Of a stretch of DNA of 64,000 nt, positions 44,380-57,900 are shown one piece after another. The notes below the pieces were generated by a model. It did no database searches. It worked only from the letters and a program-made list of their open reading frames with translations, and was not told where the DNA came from. The translations under genes and the position numbers were made by a program. Position 1 is the first letter of the stretch; each line of letters starts with the position of its first letter. Source of the stretch: Hemerocallis citrina (taxonomy: Eukaryota > Streptophyta > Magnoliopsida > Asparagales > Asphodelaceae); assembly GCA_017893485.1 (NCBI GenBank), contig CM030364.1:251260731-251324730 (forward strand), read 5' to 3'.

Positions 44380-47300
44380 TGTCACGCCCCGCTTCCCAAA
44401 AATACGGAATACGAGCACGTAACATTGGCCCAGCGAATGATTTTCATCATCCATAAGCTGTTCAGGAATCTTTACAACATATCGCAGGAATAATCGGAGT
44501 CGGAAGCAAAGAAACAACCAGGCATGCATAATTGAAACAAGATACCAACAGAAATTTACTTGAAACCAAGAATATATAAATCTCAAATAAATCAGAATCT
44601 GGACAAGTCAAATATCCTGGGTCACATCGCCCAATTACAAATAAATATCCAAGTACAAGATACAATGTTCAAAATAAGCAACAGAAAATAAATGAAGATA
44701 GCAAAAGCTTCAGCCAACTAGAACTTTAGATCACATACTCCATCGGGCAGCTGATCACCAAAATCTGCAATTGATAATTGCAGGAGAAGGAAAGAGAAAA
44801 CAAGTACCCGTCAATTGCAAGTTATGGGCCACTTATAATGTAGGATACAAGTACATGGGGAAACTAACTAGCAACATGGTATAAGCATGATGTCAAAATA
44901 AACAACTAGCATGGCAAAATGAACAAGTGTAAATGACAAGAATCAAGTGTCAAGTAAACAAGTGTCATGTACCAAGTCACCAGTATCAAAAATCATGTAA
45001 TCATGTAGCATGTATCAAGTATCAAATCTCATGTATCATGTAGTCAAGTATCAAGTGGGCATATATCATGTTCAAGTATCATGTATCAAGTCTTGTAGTT
45101 ATTACTATCTAGGTAGCACTTCATGCGCCCTAAAAATATAACACATGGTTGCTACAACAAACAGTTTCGCTTTAGATTTCATAGGGGACCATACAGGACA
45201 GTGTACTCAGGGACAAGTTCCAAGTATCATGTATCATGTATCATGTAATCACGTAAACAAGCTCCAGTTTCATGTGTGTACGTGTCATGTATATCGTGTC
45301 AAGCTTCACATGTAAACAAGCTCCAATAACCACTAGATTCTTCCGAGTACACATTTCTGCACTATCCACTACTAGATCTTTTTCTTAACCCCGGCTTAGT
45401 TATTTTATTATTAATGTCAACAAGCAAATAGATGTGCAAAACATATCAAGAATTACATGGCATGATCATGTGGCAAGTTTAAGTTGCAAGATAAACATGT
45501 ACGAGTGCAAGATAGTTCATAAAAGAATAAAAATGAACAACTCACAAGTTTAGGACAGTAAGACCACACTGCAGTAAAATAGTGATTCCCAGTGTTAAAA
45601 ACATGCAAATCTGAATCCGTCGAAACTTCTAGAAAATAGACTCCCAGCCGAATCCAGCGAGTATAAATAAGTCATATATTAATTCACAAAAACATAGCTC
45701 AAAACTGATTTGAATACAGAAAATAGGTTCAGTCAGAAATCAGAAAAACGTATTCAAGAGCAGGAAAACAACATGAAAACTTAGTAAATAAATCCAAAAA
45801 AAATCTGGGGTATTCCCCTATATGTCCAGTATCTAAATATAAAGTTTCATAAATTTCCAGTAAAATTAGATTAGTCATCAAAAATCGGGAAACATCAATA
45901 AACGGTAGTTTGGCAAATATGGAATTCCCAACACTGCTGTACAAAAACTATAATATCTCTCAACCAGTGAAACGAAATCCAAATCCGCCAAAGGGAGATG
46001 AAAATAAAAAAAAATATATTAACTTTCATATTTCACAAATATTTTTAATACAGTAAAAGCAAATATTTTTAATACAGTAAAAGGAATCAGGGTGAAAATA
46101 CGATTCTTTACGGAACAGCGAGCAAAATACAGCAAGTATAGTTTTCATAAACGTGCATGAAACGGCATATAAAACTTATCAATAAAATCTACCAAAATTC
46201 TGGGTAATCCCTAAGTAGATATAAAAAAACTTACCAAAGTTTCAGATCAAAATAATATGTGTAGCACAAGTATCAAAATAATTTAATCATCAAAATCATC
46301 AAGAAACAAAATATGGAAAAGAGCTACACCTCTGTAGTAAAACAGTTATATCTCACACATACGAAAACAAAATCGAGCAAGGTCAGAGGGGTTGGAAAGA
46401 AGACGAAATTCTATACGAATCATGTTTTATACTGAAATTAAGATTTTGACCTTAATATGGTCTAAATTACTGATCAAGACAGATTATCGGCAAAATACAG
46501 CATTTCCTCACGAACAAAAATCAACATAGATCCAACGAAATTTAATCCAAACACAACCAAATATGAAATGGAGTCTACCAAGTGTCCAAACAACATGAAA
46601 TAGGTTATATAACAAGTCCACAACAAGCTAATCACATGGATCTCAACAAATAGTCAAATTTTGACAAATAGTTCACATACATGATCAAATCAAGAACGAG
46701 CGAAAACCTAGTTGTTTCATGTCGAATTTGTGTCGTGAGTCATTTATGGTCAAATAGCACTATAGAGACGAAAACCAACAAGAATAACACACAAGAGTCG
46801 TCTCTAGAACCCAAATACATTATAGGTGGTATTTTTGACTTGTATCATACGAAGAAATTTGAGTACAACTTACTTGCCTGGAAGACGACGAATCCAACGG
46901 GGCAAAGAATAACGGGAACATATTCCCAGGCACGAACACAAAATCACGGAAAAGTGAACATGAACAAGATCACAAATCCAAAGAACAAATAACCCACGAA
47001 CACGATTGGACAGCTGAGATCATGAGATCAATAGATCAAGGCGATCAGATCAGATCGGACGACTCTGATCGAAGATCAAGATCAAGATCAAGATGTGATC
47101 AGTATCTTAATGATGATGATGATGATCGGATCAGATCGACGATCGGACGGCCACTAACCAAAGTAATCAAAGAACTCCAAGATGATGATAATGTGATCCA
47201 ACGGTCCATAATCAAAGATGATAATCAAGATCCAACGGAAGAACAATATTCAAACCATCAAAATCCGCATGATTAAGAAGATCAAGATGAGAGATCATGA

Positions 47301-48445
47301 AGATCCGACGGTCCACAACAGAGATGATCAAACACAAACAAACAACCAGCAACCATCAATCGGATGCACTGGCCAGGCGACTGGCAGCGGCCAATGGGCG
47401 GCACGACGGCGGGCGACGGTGCAGCGGGGACTGCCGACGGCGCACTGAGACATCGTGATGCTACTTCCGAAGGGGAGAGGCGGAGGCACTGCAGAGGGTC
47501 GCTGCAGCATTGCGGCTGCGTCGCGAGGCAGGAGGCGACGGGGAACAGGCGGCTAGGAGGGGGTGCTGACTCTGTCGCCGGAGGGGAGCAGTGCAGCTGC
47601 AACTGCTGGCTTCGGGAGTGCGGTGCTGTAGGAGGCAGGGCGTCGCTGACGAGGTGTGCTGAGCGACGCTGTGTGCAGTCGCGGCTGGCGTGTGGAGTTG
47701 CTGGTTGTCGAGGAGCCGGGAGGAGGCGGGAAGGAAGGAGTGAAGAAGAGGTGGGTTGTTGGCGGCTGAATAGTGAATAGGTTGGAAGATAAAGAGGCAG
47801 TATTGGGTAATATATAGGGAGATATAGTGTTTAGTGAGAAGGAGTGAATAGGTGGCAGTGGGTTTCGGGTCTGTTAGGAGGGTATTGGGTATAGGAGAGG
47901 ATAAATGGGCTGGGGGGTTAACGGGTTGCTTTTAGGCATAATGGGTAGGGTTATTATAACGGGTAGTGGGTAGTTATGAACAGGGTAGGGTAATTGGGTT
48001 TTGGGGACAGAAGCTAACGGGTTATTGGGTATAAAATAGATAATGGTTTTTTTTTAACTCAATAGTAAAATAAAATAACCAATAAAAAGATTGTTCATAA
48101 TAAAAATGTAATTTGTAATACAAAAATAGAATTTATTTAAAACACTACAATACAGTTAGTAGATAAAAATGAATTTTTAATAATTAGTCAAAAATAACAA
48201 TAATAACAATAATACTAATAATAATAATGATAATAAGAGAAGCTATAACAAAATATAAGAATTGTATTCTAACATAAAAATCAACGAAAATAGTTACAAA
48301 TACAATTATATATCGAAAACAGATTTTAATAGGATATCGAATAGTACAATTTGACAAAATAAATTGAAATCCGGGAAAATAATTAGCGAAAATTTTAAAT
48401 ACAGAAAATACACAAAAATACATTTTTGGGAAAACAGGGGTTACA
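44380..48445 (-). repeat. Solo LTR of a Tekay/Del-like family, 4,066 bp
   Basis: On the plus strand it starts TGTCACGCCCC and ends GGGGTTACA. AATGA is duplicated at 44375-44379 and 48446-48450, and no internal retrotransposon sequence adjoins either end. The minus orientation is shown by a TATA-like TCCCTATATATTACC near 47815, about 630 bp from the 5' end, and by homology to 58293-61949. It contains an imperfect minisatellite of ATGTATCAAGT-like words (about 44930-45100 and 45210-45300) and a GC-rich leader (47380-47720), which accounts for a GC-rich open frame there that I do not accept as a gene. Confidence 0.85.
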
Positions 48446-48448
48446 AAT

Positions 48449-49004
48449 GAGTTGAGGGACTTTAGTCCCACATTGGAAAAAATAAAGGAGGGGGGGTATG
48501 AACTTAAGTAAAAGTTTTCAAGTTGCTTATATTATTAAAAAATTGCCAGCAGGTTGGAAAGACTTCAAAAACTACCTGAAACATAAGCGAAAGTAAATGG
48601 GCATTGAGGATCTCACTGTCAGACTTCGTATTGAATAAGACAATAGAGGATCTAAAAATTGGAGCCATCATTTATGCGGCCAAGGATAATGTGGTAGAAC
48701 ATAGTCAACGTTCAAAAAAGCACAACAACAAGGGGTCCAAGTTGGGGCCTAAGGAAGGAATCTCCAAGAAGCAGAAGTTTCATGGCAAGTGCTTCAACTG
48801 TGACAAGCCAGGTCACAAGTCTACTGATTGTAAACTACTCAAGAAGAGCAGGAACAGAGAAGCAAATATTGTTGAAGGCATTGCTCAAGACGTTTCTGAT
48901 ATCAACATCTCAGTTGTAGTCTCGAAGGTGAACATGATGAGTTCAAACCCCAAGGAATGGTGTATTGACACTAGAGCTACTCGACACGTGTGCTCCAATA
49001 GAAG
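48449..49004 (+). pseudogene. Ty1/copia start: LTR fragment, gag and protease start
   Basis: GTTGAGGGACTTTAGTCCCA (from 48451) is a typical copia LTR start with the inverted repeat GGGACT/AGTCCC. Only about 50 bp of LTR remain before the sequence jumps into gag. Gag text begins near 48515 (VAYIIKKLPAGWKDFKNYLK) and includes a CCHC knuckle, CFNCDKPGHKSTDC (about 48790-48830). The protease start EWCIDTRATRHVCSN (about 48957) has the family's DTGA motif changed to DTRA. It is cut at 49004 by a MITE. Stops near 48597 and 48636 break gag. Confidence 0.85.
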
Positions 49005-49495
49005 TAGCATTGGTATAAATACCCGAAACTCGGATCCGACCTGGACCCGACCCGGACCCGGCATTGGACCGGAACTGACCCAGTCTATCCAGATCTGGGT
49101 CTAGTTCTAGGTCCTAAAATGGGACCCGTTGTACTTTCGGGCGGGTCTGCGTCCGCGTCCGCGTTCGCTCAAAAGAGACCCGACCCGGACCCGGACCCGG
49201 ACCTGTTAAAAAAACCTTAAAAAATCAACATAAAAATAAGTATTCTATCCTCATCCCTCCCCTCTTTCCTCCTCAATTCTAAATTTTCCCCTTCCGAACT
49301 CAAAACTCATGCCTTTTTCTTCTCCCATCTATTTCTAAATCCTTCTCTCGCCGCCTCCGCTCGCCGCTCACACTCCCGCTCCTACCCGAACGAGTAGGAA
49401 TATTTTAATAGAACCCGGACCTGGAACTGGACCTGGTCCTCACGAATCCGGGTCCGGGTCCGGGTAGTGAAGGAACCGACCCGATACCAATGCTA
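49005..49495. mobile_element. hAT-like MITE inside copia protease, 491 bp
   Basis: Terminal inverted repeats TAGCATTGGTAT / ATACCAATGCTA are perfect for 12 bp, with the 8-bp duplication AATAGAAG at 48997-49004 and 49496-49503. Both flanks carry direct and inverted runs of GGACCCGGACCC-type words. No coding capacity. Confidence 0.92.
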
Positions 49496-49503
49496 AATAG
49501 AAG

Positions 49504-52355
49504 TATGTTCTACACTTTTGAACTATTAGAGAATGGGGAGAAGATGTTTATGGGAAACTCTACTACTTCAGAAATCAAGGGCCAAGACAAGGTGGTCTTG
49601 AAGATGACTTCTGGGAAAGGACTTACTCTGAATAATGTTGCATATGTTCCTAAAATCCGTAAGAATTTAGTATCTCGTTCATTGCTTATAATCACAGATT
49701 TTGTTTAGTGTTTGAGTCAAACAATTTTTTTTTGTCGAATAGTGGAATGTATGTTGGTAGAGGATACATAAGTGGTGGAATCAATGTAATGACCATGGTC
49801 AAAAATATCAATAAAGCTAGTTCTTCTACTTATATGCTTGAATTTTCCAATTTATGGCATGGTAGGGTAGGAAATATTAATTATGATACTTTGCGTAGAC
49901 TAATTAACTTGAATCATATACCAACATTTCAAATTGATGCCAAACATAAGTGTGAAACCTGTGTTGAGACAAAACTAACAAGATCGTCCTTTAAAAGTGC
50001 TAAAGAAACACTGAACCTCTTGATTTAATTCGTAGTGATATTTGTAATCTAAAAACGACACAAACAAGATGTGGTAATAAGTATTTTATCACATTTATTG
50101 ATGATAGCACAAAATATTGTTATTTGTATTTGCTTAAAAACATGGACGAGAAATTTGTTCTCTATAAAAATGAAGTTGAGAATCAACTTAACAAGAAAAT
50201 TAAGGCGCTAAGAAGTGATCGAGGTGGAGAGTATGAATCGCCATTTACTAACACTTGTGCTAAGCATGACGTTATACATGAAACTATAGCGTCTTATTCT
50301 CCTTAGTCCAACGGTGTTACTATATGAAAGAATCGTACCTTGAAGAAAATTATGAATACAATGTTAAAAAATTCTGGTTTGCCACCAAACTTGTGGGGAG
50401 AAGCTATTCTTTCAGCTAACTACCTTTTGAATAAGGTGTCAAAAAAAAAAAAAACTCCATATGAATTAGGGAAAGGAAGAACGTCATTCTACAATTACTT
50501 GCGAATGTGGAGATATCTTGCCAAGGTGGCAGTACCTCCACCTAGGAAAGTGAAAATAGGATCCAAAACAGTTGATTGCATTTTCATTGGCTATGCACAT
50601 AATAGTAGTACTTATCAGTTCTTTGTGTACCAATCTGATATCTCTGATAAATCAAAGACGATAATTGAGTCAAGAAATGCATCGTTTTTTGAAGATGTAT
50701 TTCCATATAAGTCTAATGAAGAACCAAGTTCTTCCAAACGAACACCTGAGACTATCAATGAAGATAGTGAAAACCAAGATGAAGAAGTTGAAGAGGAACC
50801 TAGACGTAGTAAAAGAACAAGAAAGGAAAAATCTTTTGGTCTAGATTTCTTGAATTTTATGCTTGAAGGTGAACCACAAACTTTCAAAGAAGCGGTGAGC
50901 TCTAGTGATGGTCTTCTATAGAAAGAAGCCATTAAGAGCGAAATTGATTATATCTTGCAAAGTCATGCTTAGAAACTAGTCGATCTTCCACCAGGTAGTA
51001 AACCTTTAGGTTACAAGTGAATTTTCAAGAGAAAAATGAAAGCTGATGGATCAATTGATAAATACAAGGCATTATTTGTTATCAAATGATATAGAAAAAG
51101 GGAAGGTCTGGGTTACTTTGAAATATATTCTCCTGTGAAGAGAATAAATTTCAGTAGGATGGTACTTGCAATAGCAGCCAAGCACAATCTTGAAGTACAT
51201 CAAATGGATGTGAAAACAGCTTTTCTTAATGGAGATTTAGATGAAGAAATCTACATGGAACAACTTGAGGGGTTTTCAGGTCCAGGACAAGAAAAGAAAG
51301 TATGTAAACTGGTGAAGTCATTATATGGCTTAAAACAAGCACCAAAGCAATGACATGAGAAATTTGACAATGTCATGATGACAAATGGTTTCAAAATCAA
51401 TGAATATGATAAATGCACGTATGTCAAAGACACTATAAGTGGATATGTCATAATATGCTTGTATGTAGATGACATGCTTATTGTTGGAAGCAATGATAAG
51501 ATGATTAAATCTACTAAAAATATGTTGAACTCGAGGTTTGACATGAAAGACATGAGACTAGCTGATGTTATATTAGGAATTAAAATCACAAGAACATCAG
51601 ACGAGCATATTTTAAGCCAGTCACATTATATTGACAATATTCTAGAAAATTTTGATAAAGATAATTCTAGAATTGCCAAAAACTCCAATAGATCTAACTT
51701 AACATTTATCCAAGAATAAATGTGAGAATATTTCTTAGGTAGAATACTCTAGAATCATAGGTGACTGTACTTGATGAGTTGTACAATACCAGACATAGCC
51801 TATGCAGTTAGTAAACTAAGTAGATATACAAGTTATCCTGGAAGCGAGCATTGGCATGCGATTACAAGAGTACTGAAGTACTTACGTTTTACTCGTAACT
51901 ATGGACTGTATTATACAAGATATCCAGTTGTACTTGAAGGATATAGTAATGCGAACTGGATATCTAGTGATAATTCAAAATCCACTAGTGGCTATGTGTT
52001 CACACTAGGTGGTGCAACAATTTCTTGGAAATCCTCGAAACAAACAGTATGCTAAATTCATGATGAAATCTAAATTTATCGCACTGGACAAATGTGTGGA
52101 AGAGGCTGAATGGTTATGTCATTTCCTTGAGGTTATTCCAAGGTGGACAAAGTCTGTGCCTCAAATTTGCATACATTTAGATAGTCAATCTGTAACTTGT
52201 AGTGCACAGAGCAATATGTATAATGGTAAATCTAGACATATTCGTCGAAGACATGATACCATTAGACAACTACTCTCTGCTAGGGTTATCTCTGTGAACT
52301 ATGTAAAGTCAAAGAATAACATTGTGGATCCTCTAACCAAAGGGTTAAACAGATA
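49504..52355 (+). pseudogene. Ty1/copia pol: protease end, integrase, RT, RNase H
   Basis: Order typical of Ty1/copia. Protease end (NVAYVPKIRKNLVSRSLL, about 49635); pre-integrase with a zinc-binding block (LWHGRVGNINYDTLRRL, KCETCVETK); integrase core (FIDDSTKYCYLYLL, ALRSDRGGEYESP); reverse transcriptase ([20 protein letters not shown] at about 51200, [14 protein letters not shown], catalytic YVDDMLIVGSND near 51460); RNase H ([39 protein letters not shown], ending IVDPLTKGLNR at 52355). Stops near 50026, 50306, 50920, 51020, 51352 and 51719 and several shifts make it non-functional. Motifs suggest the Tork/TNT1-like group, which is a tentative placement. Confidence 0.92.
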
Positions 52356-52890
52356 ATTAGTTGATAAATCATAGAGAAAAATGAGACTAAAGCCCATGAA
52401 GAAATAAGTCGATATAATGGACACCCAACCTAGTTGACTAGAGATTCCAAGATCTAGGTTCAAAGGGATAACTAAATTGTAAAGACCATGTTGGATCACT
52501 GTGGGGATTTCCCTATGTCCATTCCTATGATGAAAGTGATATACTCAAAAGGTAAAAGGTTAAGCTAGACTTTTAATGATTCTTATGCGTCGAAAATCCG
52601 AGCAGAGTAATGCGGGTTACTCACAACTAAGAAATGACTTATGTGAAAGGAATAAGGCCCGCTTCCAAGGAGATAATGTAGGTCAATATTCCTATTAAAG
52701 TCTTACAGAACCATACGTATGTTCATGGCCAAAACGAACTTAACAATGAAAACTGAAATGCGTTAGGAAGATTCCTGTGTGAAATATTTCATCGGTTACA
52801 CAAATAACAGAATAGTATAAGGACATCGCGTCTACCGTTTAGTTAGTAAAGTAAACATATTTTCATAAGGGGAGGTTCAGAGGGTAACAC
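52356..52890 (+). other. Copia 3' untranslated region and polypurine tract
   Basis: Non-coding stretch after copia RNase H. The purine run AAGGGGAGG at 52867-52875 should immediately precede the 3' LTR. Instead a minus-strand Ty3 LTR begins at 52891, so the copia 3' LTR is missing or displaced. Confidence 0.6.
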
Positions 52891-54842
52891 TGTAATGCCT
52901 CGAATACCAAAATACGGTAATTCATAGCTCAACAGGATCTACACTTCATTTCGTACAATTTTTATAAGAAATTTTGAAACTTCTATTACAATATTACCCT
53001 TGTACATCAACGCAGTGGAAATAAATAAATACAACATGATAACTATACAAGTATAACAACTTTAGCATTTAAATAGTCATCAGCATCAAATTCATCTTTA
53101 TATCTTCTTGCAAATTCCAAGCCCTGCATGTGAAACTGTGGGCACGTCAGTTACATACAACTGACGCAATACTATACACGGTCATCCTCCCTATGCCATA
53201 ATATAGTGACTCACTTATTTTAACAACCACAAACTTGAATGTAAAACAAAGAGTGAAATGTGATTATCTTAAACATGTTGGTGTATGCAATGCCTTAATG
53301 CCTAATGCAGGTGTTTACGCTAAGATGACACTAATCCATACACGCGCTAGCCGTTTTGGCCAAGTGCCCAACCTGATATACTATGGGTTATTTACTTTAA
53401 TTACCCATTCACTGTTTATTTCTCTTTTCTTATTTCTCAACTATTTTGTTTCTCATTTCTCTTTCCCAAATTAAAATTATTAAAAAAATATTTCTAAACT
53501 CCAGAATATGTCTCTTATTGTATTTAATTATATTAAAGGGGATTTATACCCCTTTTATTCATATTCATCTTCTACAGTGTATATACATGAAATTGATTTA
53601 GAATCACTATTTCTTTCCTTCAAAAATAAATATAACATTTGTATTTATACACCAACCAAAGATTAATGATTTTACTGATTTTATTCATTTTTTAAATGGG
53701 AATTAGCTCTATTTTTTCCAAAATAGTCATTTCCCCCTTATAGGAGAAATTTAATACAAAATGTAACTATGCCAATTGTGTCTTATGCATGTTAATGAAA
53801 TTCTTCATCTTTCAACCATACCTCTTTTTATTTCCCCAATTTGTTTCTAATTTCTCTTCACAAATAATCACATTCCTTATATATATTTTGTCTAATTTTG
53901 TACAAGACAACAATCATGCAACAAAAGAAACTTATTTTTTTGCAATTAGGCCTAGCACTTATAAACATGCATTTAATTTATCCTTTCCCACATTCTATTA
54001 TTTTATTCAAATCATATACTTAAATTTAGCACACAGTGCAACTCATGATAGCAAATTTCATCATTTCAACATGTATCAAAATTAACAAGAATCATTAGAA
54101 CTAGACTAAAATTTACCATGCAACACCTTATCATGATTTCTAAACTAATTAGAAAACATGCAAGATACCCACCTCTTTCTGTTGCACAAAATGAAAATCT
54201 CCTAAAGGAATGCTCCTAGCTCCACTCCAACGGCCTAGTACTTCTTCTCCCAGCAAAGCAAACTCCAAGCCTCTAAGGAAAGCAACTTGAAATTCCATAT
54301 TGCTCTCTTTCTTTTCCTCTCTCTTAATTTCTTAGTTAGGTGCAAATGATATACAATAGGGGAGTTTATATAGGAAATTTGTGTGGCTACGATTAACCCC
54401 ACTGCCCAAATAACCACCCATGATCACACCCCACTCTCTCCACTCTCCCACTACTCTACAAATGGCCGACCTCACCTTGTTTGTGCATGCACAAAATGCA
54501 CGTGCACGCGTAGTGCACATGCACACTCTCATTCATTTTATATTTTGTTAATTTGTTAGTAGGTTACTAATTGTTACAAGACAAGTGTAAAAAGTGTGTA
54601 CAAATTATATTTTTTTTTATTTAATTTATTTCTAATGGATCTAAATTAGTCCTTTAGGCCTATGGGCTCTAATTAAGAAAAGACAACCAAATGGGATAAA
54701 ATAAATAAAAGGGAACTTATGCATAATTTAATAAAATCTTGGAACAAAATTGAGATAAAATTGCACGTGGAACGCACATGCAAAAAATAAAAAAATTATT
54801 TTTTACTTTAAAAAAAATAAAATTTTACTACGGGATGTTACA
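52891..54842 (-). repeat. 3' LTR of the minus-strand Tekay/Del-like element, 1,952 bp
   Basis: On the plus strand it starts TGTAATGCCTCG and ends GGGATGTTACA. Read on the minus strand it follows a polypurine tract, AAGGAGGGAGTGT (54855-54843), directly downstream of the chromodomain, which fixes it as a 3' LTR. The TATA-like CCTATATAAA is at 54375-54366, about 470 bp from its 5' end. Confidence 0.8.
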
Positions 54843-54929
54843 ACACTCCCTCCTTAGAATAGTTCCGTCCTCGGAACTACACTTAATATTGAGAAAGCAA
54901 AAAAAGAAAAAAAATTTACAAATTTTAAT

Positions 54930-57900
54930 TGAAAAGCTCAGGATAATCTCTCATCATCCTCTACTCTGATTCCCAAGTGGCCTCCTCAACTAGTTAGTTC
55001 CTCCATACGACTTTGACCATGGGTATAGTCTTATTTCTCAAGACCTTCTCCCGCCGATCCAAAATCTCAACTGGACGCTCAGTGTAGCTCAAAACCAACT
55101 ACAGACCTTCTGGCACTTCGGGAAAATGATGACTCGGATCGGGAATATAGCCTCGTAACATAGACACATGGAAGACATTGTGTACTTGGGCTAACTCTTT
55201 CGGTAGTTCTAACCGATAAGCAGTCTACCTAATTATCTTCAATATCTTATAAGGACCTATGTATCTCGGGGCTAATTTCCCTCTTATTCCAAACAGAATC
55301 ACTCTCTTGGTTGGAGACACCTTCACAAAGACAAAATCACCTTCCTCAAACTCCATATCTCTCCTCCGGTTGTCGGCATAACTCTTCTTCCTGTTTTGTG
55401 CGTCGACTAACCTCTTCCAAATCAACTCGATCTTTTCTGAGTTCTGTTGCACAATCTCCGACCCATACATCTGCCATTCCCCCACTTCATACCAACACAC
55501 CGGTGTTCTGCACTTTCTTCCATACAGAGCCTCATATGGTGCCATACCGATACTTTCCTAGAAACTGTTGTTGTAGGTGAATTCCACTAGATCTAAATGC
55601 CTCTCCCAACTGCCGCCAAAGTCCAACACACAACACCTCAGTATATCTTCCAGTACTCGGTTGACCCTCTCAGTCTGCCCATCAGTCTGAGGATGGAAAG
55701 CAGTACTGAAATCGGTCTTCGTCCCCAAAGCTGCCTGGAGACTCTTCAAGAAATGCGAGGTGAATCGCACATCTCAGTCGGATACAATAGACAAGGGAAC
55801 TCCATGTAGCCTCGCGATCTCCCCAACATACAGCTTAGCCAACTTCTCTATAGACCAAGTGAGATTCATCGCCAGAAAGTGAGTCGATTTGGTGAGTCGG
55901 TCCATTATCACCCAAATTGCATCGTTTCCCTTGGAAATCCTGGGCAATCCTGTGATGAAATCCATGCTGATACTATCCCACTTCCACTCCGGAATGGGCA
56001 ATGGCTGCAATAAACTCTCGGGTTTCTGATTTTCGGCTTTGACCTGCTGACAGACTGCACACCTGGCGACAAACTCGGCTACATCCCGCTTCATCCCTGA
56101 CCACCAGAAGCATTGCTTGATGTCCTTGGACATCTTGGTACTTCCTGAATGTACAGATAATAAAGTGGCATGTGCTTCCTGTAGAATACTCTCCTTCAGT
56201 TCTGCTTGATTTGGCACACACAACCGCTCACCAAACCACAATACTTCACCTCTCACCTAGAATTCTGTTAACCTGCCGATGCCAACCTGCTCCCTAATCT
56301 CCTGAATCTTTGGATTGTTCTTCTGACTGTAAATAATTCTTTCCCTTAATGTATTGAATTCTTAAGTGGGCTAAGGAAGCCCCCAATCCTTGCAACACCA
56401 CCTCAATTTCCGCTCGATCGAGTTCTTCTGCCAACTTCTCCTGACTCGTGATCAATCGAGACTAACTGCTATTCCGGCTGAGCACATCAGCCACCACATT
56501 GGCCTTGCCCGGATGGTACTTGATTTCAGGTCGGATATCCTCCAATACTTCCAACCATCTTCGCTACCGTAGATTCAGATCCTTCTGCTGGTAGATGTAC
56601 TTTAGGCTTTTATGATCCGTGTACATGTTAACTTTTTCACCATACACGTAGTGCCTCCACTGCTTTAGTGCAAAGATGATTGCTGTCAACTCCACATCGT
56701 GGGTCAGGTAATTTTTCTCATGCGGTCTCAGCTGTCTAGACCCATAAGCTATTACCTTCCCCTCTTGCATCAGTACGCAGCCTAGTCCGCGATGGGAAGC
56801 ATCACTGTAGACATCATAGTCGACTCTTGCTTTTGGCAAAGCCATAATGGGAGCGGTAGTCAACCTCTCATTAAACTCTTGGAAGCTAGCCTCGGTGTTC
56901 TGACCATTTAAAACTCACGTTCTTCTTCGTAAGCCCCGTGAGTGGCACAGCTATCTAGGCGTAGCCCTGAATGAACCTTCTGTAGTAGCCTGTTAAACCC
57001 AAGAAGCTTCTGATTTCTTTCACTGTAGTCGGTCTTGGCCAATCTTTCACTGCCTCAATATTTTGTGGATCAGTAGCCGCTCCCTCCTTAGAAAGGATGT
57101 GACCCAGAAAAGCAACTTCGGTTTTCTAGAAGTCACACTTAGACAACTTTGCATATAGGTTCTGCTCTTGTAACTTCTTTCGTACCTCTGCTAGGTGACC
57201 ATCATGCTCTTCTTCTGTATTAGAGTAGACCAGTATGTCGTCGATGAACACAACGACGAAAGAATCGATGAACGGTCGCAGGACTCTGTTCATCATGTCC
57301 ATGAAAATAGCAGGTGCATTTGTTACTCCAAACGGCATGACTAAGAACTCGTAGTGACCATGTCGAGTCCTAAACGCCGTCTTGTGCACATCTTCTTCCT
57401 TCACTCGGACCTAGTGATAACCCGACCGTAGATCTATCTTAAAGAAAACAACTGCTCCTTGTAGACGGTCGAATGTATCATCGATTCGGGGAATCGGATA
57501 TTTGTTCTGCACTGTCACCTTGTTTAATCTCTATAATCGATGCACATCCTCATCGATCCATCCTTCTTCTTTACCAAAAGAACTGGTGCTCCCCAAGGTG
57601 ATGCACTCGGCCTGATGAATCTTTTGCCTAACAACTCTTCAATTTGCTTCTTGATCTCATCTTGTTCTACCGGCTCCATTTTGTACGGTGCCTTAGAAAT
57701 GGGTGCACTCCCTGGCTGAACGGAGATGCTGAACTCTACATCCCGTTGAGGTGGAAGCCCGGGTAGAACTTCTAGAAACACTGTTGGAAAATCCCGGACT
57801 ACTGGAATCTGCTTCACTTCTTCAGGAACCTTGTGCTTAATCAGAGCTGCTACCAACTGTTTGCACTTCCTCTTCTCTTGAAATGTAACTGTTGGTCCTC

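Noticed and set aside
47364..47780. GC-rich plus-strand open frame of 138 residues
   Set aside because: It lies antisense in the leader of a solo LTR. Its composition explains the lack of stops, and no protein family is visible.
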